From: Chryseobacterium arthrosphaerae
Lineage (GTDB): Bacteria > Bacteroidota > Bacteroidia > Flavobacteriales > Weeksellaceae
Direction of reading: 5' to 3'
NCBI RefSeq assembly: GCF_001684965.1
Contig: NZ_MAYG01000001.1
Coordinates: 1,302,001 to 1,366,000, forward strand
DNA length: 64,000 nucleotides
In this document: positions 45,177 through 52,847 of the stretch, piece after piece
Layout: each line of letters opens with the position of its first letter
Numbering within the stretch: position 1 is the first letter of the stretch
Translations under genes and position numbers: made by a program
Notes under the pieces: model-generated
What the model saw: the letters and a program-made list of their open reading frames with translations, nothing else
What the model was told of the DNA's origin: nothing
Database searches by the model: none

Positions 45177-46415
45177 ATGGATATATTAAGATTTATAACA
45201 GCAGGAAGTGTAGATGACGGTAAAAGTACCCTTATCGGAAGACTGCTTTACGATAGCAAAAGTATTTTACAGGATCAACTGGAAGTCCTTGAAAAACATT
45301 CTAAAAACAAAAATGAAGATGGCGTAGACCTCGCTCTTTTAACAGACGGACTGCGGGCTGAGAGAGAACAGGGAATAACCATAGACGTTGCTTACCGGTA
45401 CTTCTCAACACCAAAAAGAAAGTTTATTATTGCCGATGCTCCGGGCCATGTACAGTATACCCGGAATATGATTACCGGAGCATCCAATTCCGAACTGATG
45501 GTCATTCTTGTCGATGCACGGAAAGGAGTGATTGAGCAGACCAGAAGACATTCTATCATCGCTTCATTATTAAAACTGAAAAAAGTAGCCGTAGCCATCA
45601 ACAAAATGGATATGGTAGACTATTCGGAAGAAGTCTTTGAAACCATAAAGTCTGACTATTCCAAAATAGCGGAAAACCTTGGGCTGAATGATGTAAGCTA
45701 TTTCCCGATCTCTGCACTGAAAGGAGATAATATCGTTACCCCCTCATCCAGAACAGAATGGTATCAGGGGAAATCTCTTCTGGAATATCTGGAGCAGGTC
45801 ACTTTACACGAAGAAAAAAATAACGGAAGCCGTTTTCAGGTTCAGTATGTCATCCGCCCTCAGACAGAAGACCTGCATGATTACAGAGGATATGCAGGGC
45901 AGATTCTGAGTGGTACATTCAAAAAAGGAGATGAGATTCAGATTCTTCCGGCGGGCTTAACCAGTGAGATTTCCAAAATTGAAATCCACGGGGTAGAAAA
46001 GGAGGAAGCATTCGAAGGTCAACCGGCTGTCATTCATATTGCTCACGATCTGGATATCAGCAGGGGAGATCTTTTTGCGACCGGAGAAGAGCTTCCGGCA
46101 GTAGAAAAAGAGCTGGAGGTTCTTCTGTGCTGGCTTGATCAGAAACCACTTCAGCCCGGTAACAAATACCTGCTGCAGCAAAACAGCAGACTCGTAAAAG
46201 CCATTGTGAAAGAAGTAGATTACAAGATCAATGTCAACACGCTTAACCGTGAACCGATAGAGAGTGAAATCAAACTTAATGAAATTGTAAAAGTTACGTT
46301 GCGAACGGCACAGCCTTTGGTCTATGACAGTTTTATCAATAATAAAACAACAGGATCTGCAATTTTGGTGGATGAAACTTCTAATTCAACTGTTGCAGCC
46401 TGTATAATTCAATAG
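45177..46415 (+). CDS. cysN: sulfate adenylyltransferase subunit 1 (GTPase)
   Basis: 412 residues, an EF-Tu-like GTPase. P-loop GSVDDGKST (about 10-18), REQGITIDVAYRYF (switch I), DAPGH (about 87-91) and NKMD (about 142-145). Two beta-barrel domains follow. There is no C-terminal APS kinase domain, unlike CysNC proteins. GTP hydrolysis drives APS formation by CysD. cysE follows after 5 bases. Confidence 0.97.
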   Translation: MDILRFITAGSVDDGKSTLIGRLLYDSKSILQDQLEVLEKHSKNKNEDGVDLALLTDGLRAEREQGITIDVAYRYFSTPKRKFIIADAPGHVQYTRNMITGASNSELMVILVDARKGVIEQTRRHSIIASLLKLKKVAVAINKMDMVDYSEEVFETIKSDYSKIAENLGLNDVSYFPISALKGDNIVTPSSRTEWYQGKSLLEYLEQVTLHEEKNNGSRFQVQYVIRPQTEDLHDYRGYAGQILSGTFKKGDEIQILPAGLTSEISKIEIHGVEKEEAFEGQPAVIHIAHDLDISRGDLFATGEELPAVEKELEVLLCWLDQKPLQPGNKYLLQQNSRLVKAIVKEVDYKINVNTLNREPIESEIKLNEIVKVTLRTAQPLVYDSFINNKTTGSAILVDETSNSTVAACIIQ

Positions 46416-46420
46416 AAACA

Positions 46421-47251
46421 ATGGCAATTTCCGATAATTTAATTGAAAAAATTCATCAAAGCAAAAGCACTAATACCCACGGGTTCTTTGATAAAGTAAA
46501 GACTAAAAAATGGGTAAAAGATCTGTATGAAGTTCTTTTTCTTCCACAGAATGACAATACGGAAGATCACCTGAAGAAAAGTTTTGAAAACCTTCAGCAA
46601 ACATTTTCCACCCTTATCGGTGCTGTAGCAGAAAATAAAGAAGATACGGAAGAACAGGTGAACCGGTTTTTCAAAGCCTTACCGGCCGTGTATGATCAGT
46701 TGGTGCTGGATGCCCAATCAATTCTGGAATTTGATCCGGCAGCAGAATCTCTGGAAGAAGTATATCTTGCCTATCCCGGATTTTTTGCAACCTATGTTTA
46801 CCGGATTTCGCACCAGTTGTGGGAGCAGAAGGTCAGAATACTGCCCCGTGTCATTTCGGAATATGCTCACAGCAAAACCGGTATAGACATCCATCCCGGA
46901 GCCGTAATCGGAGAATCATTCTTCATTGATCACGGAACAGGAATCGTCATCGGGGAAACAACCGTGATCGGAAACCATGTTAAAATTTATCAGGGGGTGA
47001 CCCTGGGAGCTTTAAATGTGTCTAAGGAAAAGGCCAACCAGAAAAGGCATCCCAATATTGAAGACCATGTCATCATTTATTCAGGAGCAACCATTTTAGG
47101 TGGAAACACTACGATCGGCAGAGAAAGTGTCATCGGAGGGAATGTATGGATCACCCAGGATGTTCCGCCCAACTCTCTGGTCTATCATAAAAGTGAAATA
47201 AAAATAAAGGATAACAGTTCCTTACCGGAATCTTTAACCTTTGTTATTTAA
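46421..47251 (+). CDS. cysE: serine O-acetyltransferase
   Basis: 276 residues. An N-terminal helical region (about 1-140) precedes the left-handed beta-helix of hexapeptide repeats. Key pieces are GIDIHPGAVIGESFFIDHGTGIV, with the catalytic Asp-His pair, and GVTLGALN. It makes O-acetylserine from serine and acetyl-CoA, the acceptor for sulfide. It overlaps no neighbour, lying 5 bases after cysN and 29 before the cysteine synthase gene. Confidence 0.94.
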   Translation: MAISDNLIEKIHQSKSTNTHGFFDKVKTKKWVKDLYEVLFLPQNDNTEDHLKKSFENLQQTFSTLIGAVAENKEDTEEQVNRFFKALPAVYDQLVLDAQSILEFDPAAESLEEVYLAYPGFFATYVYRISHQLWEQKVRILPRVISEYAHSKTGIDIHPGAVIGESFFIDHGTGIVIGETTVIGNHVKIYQGVTLGALNVSKEKANQKRHPNIEDHVIIYSGATILGGNTTIGRESVIGGNVWITQDVPPNSLVYHKSEIKIKDNSSLPESLTFVI

Positions 47252-47280
47252 AACAGTAAAAAAATAAAAATTATATTGAT

Positions 47281-48192
47281 ATGAAATTTCAGAATGCATT
47301 AGAAACAATAGGAAATACTCCCATTGTAAAGATCAATACCTTGTTCAGTTCAGATCATGAAATCTGGATCAAGCTGGAAAAAAACAATCCCGGCGGAAGC
47401 ATTAAAGACAGAATTGCACTGGCAATGATTGAAGATGCAGAAGCAAAAGGACTTTTAAATAAAGACAGTACCATCATAGAACCTACCAGCGGAAATACAG
47501 GAATAGGACTGGCATTGGTTGCTGCAGTGAAAGGGTACAAACTTATCCTGGTAATGCCGGAAAGCATGAGTATCGAACGCCGCAAGATCATGGAAGCATA
47601 CGGAGCTGAATTTGTCCTTACTCCAAGAGAAAAAGGAATGAAAGGAGCTATTGAAAAGGCCAATGAACTCGCTGCAGAAACTCCCAATTCATGGATTCCG
47701 AAACAGTTTGACAACCCTGCCAACGTTAAAGTGCATACGGAAACCACTGCCCGTGAAATTTTAAATGATTTCCCTGACGGACTGGATTATATCATTACCG
47801 GGGTAGGAACCGGAGGCCATATCACAGGAATTGCAAAAACAGTAAAAGAAAAATATCCCAACGTAAAAGTATTTGCCGTAGAGCCGGAGCTATCTCCCGT
47901 ACTGAGCGGAGGAAGCCCTGCACCACACCCGCTACAGGGACTGGGAGCCGGATTTGTGCCTTCTATACTGGACATTACCCTTTTAGACGGAGTCATCACA
48001 GTAGGAAAGGACGAAGCCTATAAATATGCCATCGATGCTGCAAAAAAAGAAGGCCTTTTTGTAGGAGTTTCTACAGGGGCAGCTTTGGCAGCCATCGCAA
48101 AACATTTACCTGAAATACCAACTAACGCTAAAATCCTTACCATCAATTATGATACCGGCGAAAGGTATCTTTCTGTAGAAGGACTCTTCTAA
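47281..48192 (+). CDS. cysK: cysteine synthase (O-acetylserine sulfhydrylase)
   Basis: 303 residues. PLP-binding Lys in [11 protein letters not shown] (about 38-48, Lys at 44), the acetylserine-binding TSGNTGIG (about 70-77), and the phosphate-binding [10 protein letters not shown] (about 174-183). It replaces acetate on O-acetylserine with sulfide. The gene may equally be named cysM; family A is preferred from the SVEGLF-type C-terminus and length. Followed after 23 bases by cobA. Confidence 0.95.
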   Translation: MKFQNALETIGNTPIVKINTLFSSDHEIWIKLEKNNPGGSIKDRIALAMIEDAEAKGLLNKDSTIIEPTSGNTGIGLALVAAVKGYKLILVMPESMSIERRKIMEAYGAEFVLTPREKGMKGAIEKANELAAETPNSWIPKQFDNPANVKVHTETTAREILNDFPDGLDYIITGVGTGGHITGIAKTVKEKYPNVKVFAVEPELSPVLSGGSPAPHPLQGLGAGFVPSILDITLLDGVITVGKDEAYKYAIDAAKKEGLFVGVSTGAALAAIAKHLPEIPTNAKILTINYDTGERYLSVEGLF

Positions 48193-48215
48193 ATCCTTAA
48201 CTAACACCGACTTCA

Positions 48216-49061
48216 ATGAAAACAAATATAAAATCACCAAAGGTTTACCTTATCGGTGCAGGGCCCGGCAACCCTGAACTGATCACCGTAAAAGCAGTAA
48301 AAGCCATCTCTGAAGCAGATGTCATCTTATGTGACCGTCTCGTAAGTCCTGAGATCCTGGAAACTTACGCCAATGACAATACAGAAGTGATCTACGTAGG
48401 CAAAGAATGCAGCAAAAATGCATCTACTCCCCAATCTCATATCAATACTTTAATGGTGGAGTATGCCCGTCAGAACAAAACTATCGTAAGACTCAAAGGA
48501 GGTGATGTTTCCATATTCTCCAATATTCTGGATGAACTGCAGGCTTTAAAGCATAATCATATTCCTTATGAGATCATCCCGGGAATTACAGCAGCTTTAG
48601 GGGCAGCAGCCTTTGCAGCGATGCCTTTAACAGCAAGAGGATATTCAACTTCGGTACGGTTCCTGACCTATTATAAATCGGAAATCCTTGATGAAGATTA
48701 CTGGAAAGAGCTTGCTGCAACCGGTGACACCCTTGTTTTCTATATGTCGAAAGGAAATCTTACGGCTCTCGTAGAGAAGTTCAATGAACTTGGAATTTCT
48801 GGCGACAAAAAAATCGCAGTGATCGAACAGGCAACCACTCCTTATCAGAAAGTGTATACCGCTTCTTTTGATGATTTCAATACCCGTTTTGGCAACAAAA
48901 ACTTTGCTTCCCCCTCATTGGTTGTGATTGGCAGGGTGGTGAATCTGCATGAAGAATTTTCGTGGCTGGAAAATGCAGAGCAGGAAGGCCTTTATTTTAA
49001 ATCGGTGGAAAACGGAAGTCTGATCCCAACAACTCAAAATTTCTTTGAATATGCTGTCTGA
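48216..49061 (+). CDS. cobA: uroporphyrinogen-III C-methyltransferase
   Basis: 281 residues. SUMT signatures are VYLIGAGPGNPELITVKAVK (about 10-29), ADVILCDRLVSPEIL, RLKGGDVSIF (about 92-101) and GITAALGAAAFAAMPLTARG. It adds two methyl groups from S-adenosylmethionine to uroporphyrinogen III, giving precorrin-2 for siroheme. The GGDPFIFGRGGEE loop of most family members is altered here to GGDVSIFSNILDE. Its last 11 bases overlap the cysJ start. Confidence 0.94.
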   Translation: MKTNIKSPKVYLIGAGPGNPELITVKAVKAISEADVILCDRLVSPEILETYANDNTEVIYVGKECSKNASTPQSHINTLMVEYARQNKTIVRLKGGDVSIFSNILDELQALKHNHIPYEIIPGITAALGAAAFAAMPLTARGYSTSVRFLTYYKSEILDEDYWKELAATGDTLVFYMSKGNLTALVEKFNELGISGDKKIAVIEQATTPYQKVYTASFDDFNTRFGNKNFASPSLVVIGRVVNLHEEFSWLENAEQEGLYFKSVENGSLIPTTQNFFEYAV

Positions 49062-50760
49062 AACTAAATTAAATGTATTGAAACAAATATCCGGCGATCT
49101 TTCCCGTGATGAAGCGATCTGGGCCAGCGGATATCTGGCAGGTCTTGCCGGCGGAACTTTAACGGCAACGCTTCCGCCTCAGCAACAGGATATTCCTGTA
49201 CAGAATGCCGTAAAAAAAATAACCCTGGCCTACGGTACGGAAACCGGAAACAGCAAAAAACTGGCAACCGGTCTGGCAGGGATTATAAAGAAAAAAGGAA
49301 TTCAGGTAAAACTGGCTGATCTTTCCCAATACAAGCCTAAAGATCTGGCTAAAGAAGAATATTTCTTTGTTATTATCAGTACTCAGGGAGAAGGAGAACC
49401 GCCGATTTTAGCTAAAAAATTCTATGATTATATCCATGAGAATGAGCTCAGTCTCAGCAATCTGAAATTCGGGGTTCTGGCATTGGGGGACAGCAGCTAT
49501 CCTCAGTTTTGTAAGACAGGAGAAGAAGTTGATTACCGTTTTGAAATATTAGGAGCCCGGCGTATCATTCCATTGAAAAGATGTGATATCGATTATGAGG
49601 AAGAGGCTTCCCACTGGATAGAACATGTATTTGAAGCTGTTCATAAAAATACTGAGAACAGTTCTAAAAATAATGTTGCTCCAAAAGCTTCAAAAGGCAG
49701 AAAAAAGTACCTCGGAAAAGTTTCGGCGATCATCAACCTGAACGATATTACTTCTGAAAAAGAAACCTATCACATAGAAATTGAAACGGAAGACAGTCTG
49801 GTCTACCAACCCGGTGCGTCTTTAGGAATTATCCCCTTCAATTCAAAAGCTGTAGTAGATGAAATTATTTCACTGACAGGCATTGATCCGAAAAAACAGA
49901 TTGAAACGGCCAAAATTACGGGCAATGTAGAAGAACTTTTAAGCAAGTACCTCAACATCAGCTATCTGCTAAAATCCGTAGTGGCACAATACGCTAAAAT
50001 AACAGGACATTCTATCCCGGAAGTCCGTTTAAGCCTGCTTGATCTTCTGAGAATTTATCCGGTGAAAAATGCTGAAGAATTTGAAGAAGTCCTTCAGATT
50101 CTGACGGGTCAGGCTCCCCGGCTATATTCCATATCTTCTTCACCGGAAGCTCACGGAGATACAGAAATTCATATTACGGTGGCTAAATCGGAATTCTTTA
50201 TTGACCATCAGAAGCATAACGGATTGTGCAGTGGTCTTCTGAGTGAATTCAAAGAGGGGGAAGAGATAGAGTTTTACATTCAGGAAGCAGCACATTTTAC
50301 ATTGCCGGAACCAGATAAAGATATTATTATGATCGGCCCCGGAACAGGGATCGCTCCTTTCAGGTCATTTCTCTGGGAACGTGATGCCACAGGAGCAGAA
50401 GGCAGAAACTGGCTTTTCTTCGGAGACCGGAATTTCGTCTCAGATTTCCTTTATCAGACGGAGCTTCAGGATTTTCTTAAAACCGGCAGTCTGGCCCATC
50501 TGGACCTTGCTTTTTCCAGGGATACCGGAGAAAAAATATATGTTCAGCACAGGTTGGAACAAAAAGCCCAGGAAATTTTTCACTGGCTTGAAGGAGGAGC
50601 CACACTGTATGTATGCGGAGCTAAAGAGCCAATGAGCCGTGATGTGGAACAGACCCTCCTTAATATTATTCAGAAGGAAGGAAAACGCAGTAAAGAAGAA
50701 GCAGTTCATTATCTGGAAGACCTGGAACTCAGCGGCAGATATGCAAAAGATGTGTATTAA
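49051..50760 (+). CDS. cysJ: sulfite reductase flavoprotein subunit
   Basis: 569 residues from the ATG at 49051; an in-frame TTG two codons upstream is less likely. N-terminal segment SGYLAGLAGG, then an FMN flavodoxin domain (LAYGTETGNSKKLA, STQGEGEPP, LGDSSYPQFC, about 65-190), an FAD domain with RLYSISSSPEAHGDTEIHITV-type motif, and an NADPH domain (GPGTGIAPFRSFLWER, YVCGAKEPM). It moves electrons from NADPH to CysI. It overlaps cobA by 11 bases. CysI follows after 42 bases. Confidence 0.96.
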   Translation: MLSETKLNVLKQISGDLSRDEAIWASGYLAGLAGGTLTATLPPQQQDIPVQNAVKKITLAYGTETGNSKKLATGLAGIIKKKGIQVKLADLSQYKPKDLAKEEYFFVIISTQGEGEPPILAKKFYDYIHENELSLSNLKFGVLALGDSSYPQFCKTGEEVDYRFEILGARRIIPLKRCDIDYEEEASHWIEHVFEAVHKNTENSSKNNVAPKASKGRKKYLGKVSAIINLNDITSEKETYHIEIETEDSLVYQPGASLGIIPFNSKAVVDEIISLTGIDPKKQIETAKITGNVEELLSKYLNISYLLKSVVAQYAKITGHSIPEVRLSLLDLLRIYPVKNAEEFEEVLQILTGQAPRLYSISSSPEAHGDTEIHITVAKSEFFIDHQKHNGLCSGLLSEFKEGEEIEFYIQEAAHFTLPEPDKDIIMIGPGTGIAPFRSFLWERDATGAEGRNWLFFGDRNFVSDFLYQTELQDFLKTGSLAHLDLAFSRDTGEKIYVQHRLEQKAQEIFHWLEGGATLYVCGAKEPMSRDVEQTLLNIIQKEGKRSKEEAVHYLEDLELSGRYAKDVY

Positions 50761-50802
50761 ACAATGTCAGATTTGTAAAAATTTAAAAAAAGAAAACAAT
50801 TT

Positions 50803-52476
50803 ATGAGCAATAAAGATAACCTTTCCCCGGTAGAAAGGATCAAAACCAGCAGTAACGGGCTCAGGGGAAGTTTAAAAGAAAGCCTTTCAGATAACTTTAC
50901 AGGCGCCATCAGGGAAGATGACCAGACCCTGATCAAATTTCACGGAATGTACCAGCAGGACGACAGGGACCGAAGGGAAGAGCGTGTCTCCAAAAAACTG
51001 GAATGGCTGTATTCTTACATGATCAGATTAAGACTTCCAGGCGGCTTTCTGACTCCCGGACAGTGGATAGGTCTGAATGAAACCGCAGAAGATCATTCTA
51101 CGGGAACTATAAAGATTACCACCAGACAGACCATTCAGCTGCATGGGATCTTAAAATCTCATCTAAAACCTACCATTCAGAGTTTTAATCTTCAGCATCT
51201 TGATTCAATTGCGGCTTGTGGAGATGTCAACAGAAACGTGACCTGTACCGCCAATCCCTCCGAATCACCATTACATCAGCAGGCGTATGAGCTGGCAGGC
51301 AAGATCAGTGAAATGTGTCTTCCCAAAACCCAGTCTTATTACGATATCTGGATAGATGATGAAAAGATTATTGACAGAAAAGCTGAAGAAGACCCTTTGT
51401 ATCAGGACAGATACCTCCCGAGAAAACTGAAAATCGGGATCGCTGTTCCTCCCAATAATGATGTGGACGTCTTCATCAATGATATCGCTCTGATCGCCAT
51501 CATAGAAAATAATGAGATCATAGGCTACAATATTGCAGCAGGAGGCGGATTGGGGGCTACTCACGGAAATGAAGCCACCTATGCCCGTCTGGCTTCGGTA
51601 CTCGGGTTTGTAGATACAGAAGAAAAAGTATTGAAGGCAGTCTATGAGATCATCACAGTACAAAGGGATTTCGGAAACAGAAGTGACCGTAAATTATCAA
51701 GATTAAAATATACCATTGATAAACTTGGTATCAACCAGTACAGGGCTGAAGTGGAGAAAAGAACCGGATTCAGCTTTGAGCCGGCCAGGGCATTTAAGTT
51801 TGAACAGAGAAAAGACCGTTACGGATGGATCAGGAATCATGAAGGGAAATGGTTTTATACTCTCTTTGTAGAGCACGGAAGAGTCCTCAATACTCAGGAA
51901 TATCCTTTGAAAGCAGGCTTGCTCAAGATTGCCCAAACCGGTAAAGCCAATTTTCGTTTCACCTGTAATCAGAATCTTATTCTGGCAGATATCAGTGAAG
52001 AAAATAAACCTGAAATTGAAGCCCTTTTACAGGAATACGGAATTTCTGTTTATACTGAAAAAGCAAGTGCATTGCGCAAAAATTCTGTGGCCTGTGTTGC
52101 CTTAAACACGTGCTCACTGGCCCTGGCCGAAGCACAGCGCTATCTGCCTTCACTGGTTACCAGAATAGAGCCTATCCTGGAAAAATACGGACTTATACAG
52201 GAAGATATTACCATCCGTATGACCGGCTGTCCTAATGGCTGCGGAAGATCTCCCAATGCTGAAATCGGATTTGTGGGAACTGCGTATGGAAAATACAACC
52301 TGCACATCGGTGGCGACAGATTAGGAATGCGTCTTAATACAAAATATAAAGAAAATCTTGGCGAAGAAGAGATTCTTACCACTCTGGATGAGCTTTTCGG
52401 AATGTATGTAGAGAAAAGACTGACAGAGGAAACATTTGGTGATTTTTCATACCGTTATCTGCAAACTTTAAATTAA
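50803..52476 (+). CDS. cysI: sulfite reductase hemoprotein subunit
   Basis: 557 residues, full length. Two ferredoxin-like halves with the siroheme/[4Fe-4S] cysteines C-x5-C in CVALNTC (about 431-437) and C-x3-C in TGCPNGC (about 475-479). TTRQTIQLHGI (about 105-115) and RNVTCTANPSES mark the siroheme pocket. It reduces sulfite to sulfide with six electrons from CysJ. The next start codon, that of the cysteine-tailed small peptide, is only 4 bases after its stop. Confidence 0.97.
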   Translation: MSNKDNLSPVERIKTSSNGLRGSLKESLSDNFTGAIREDDQTLIKFHGMYQQDDRDRREERVSKKLEWLYSYMIRLRLPGGFLTPGQWIGLNETAEDHSTGTIKITTRQTIQLHGILKSHLKPTIQSFNLQHLDSIAACGDVNRNVTCTANPSESPLHQQAYELAGKISEMCLPKTQSYYDIWIDDEKIIDRKAEEDPLYQDRYLPRKLKIGIAVPPNNDVDVFINDIALIAIIENNEIIGYNIAAGGGLGATHGNEATYARLASVLGFVDTEEKVLKAVYEIITVQRDFGNRSDRKLSRLKYTIDKLGINQYRAEVEKRTGFSFEPARAFKFEQRKDRYGWIRNHEGKWFYTLFVEHGRVLNTQEYPLKAGLLKIAQTGKANFRFTCNQNLILADISEENKPEIEALLQEYGISVYTEKASALRKNSVACVALNTCSLALAEAQRYLPSLVTRIEPILEKYGLIQEDITIRMTGCPNGCGRSPNAEIGFVGTAYGKYNLHIGGDRLGMRLNTKYKENLGEEEILTTLDELFGMYVEKRLTEETFGDFSYRYLQTLN

Positions 52477-52480
52477 ATAT

Positions 52481-52561
52481 ATGGTTCATTTTCATCATCC
52501 GGACAAAAATAAAACTACTCAAACTCTTCTTTCAGGCAGACGAATGTGCATGTGTTGTTGA
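52481..52561 (+). CDS. 26-residue peptide ending in Met-Cys-Met-Cys-Cys, candidate cysteine attenuation leader
   Basis: The ATG at 52481 opens 26 codons ending in TGA. The product begins MVHFHHPDKNK and ends SGRRMCMCC, so three of the last four residues are Cys, encoded TGC, TGT and TGT next to the stop. The gene follows cysI by 4 bases and precedes the TonB-dependent receptor by 286 bases. Polycysteine leader peptides that sense cysteine supply by ribosome stalling are known upstream of cysteine genes in Mycobacterium. By analogy this could make the downstream receptor and fusion genes respond to cysteine. I found no unambiguous terminator with a T tract after it, so the mechanism is unproved. 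The His-rich start (HFHH) could instead suggest a metal-binding peptide. Confidence 0.6.
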   Translation: MVHFHHPDKNKTTQTLLSGRRMCMCC

Positions 52562-52604
52562 TTCTCAGATAACAATACTTCAGGCTGTTTCAACTTTTCA
52601 ATTC

Positions 52605-52800
52605 AAACCGCAAAAGTCACAATTTTTTTTAAAACAATTTAGTTCACTTAAGTAAGTTTAAAATAATACTGTATATAAAGTCCATAGAAGATGAAAATCT
52701 TTGATTTTCATGAAACTTAAGTGTACTTCATTTCCACAGAACGTATCACTTACAATACTTAAGTGTTTAAAAAAACTTTGTCTTTGTGGTAAAAAAATAA
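52605..52800 (-). repeat. interspersed AT-rich intergenic repeat, copy D
   Basis: Shorter copy between the small peptide and the TonB-dependent receptor. It contains CACTTAAGTAAGTTTAAA, a perfect hairpin ATGAAAATC-TTT-GATTTTCAT (52691-52711), CTTAAGTGTACTTC and the end module ATACTTAAGTGTTTAAAAAA. Orientation as in copies B and C. It occupies the leader of the receptor gene. Confidence 0.75.
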
Positions 52801-52847
52801 TTGTAAAAGTTCAGACAGCTTCATTCTCAACCTTAAAATGAAGATAA

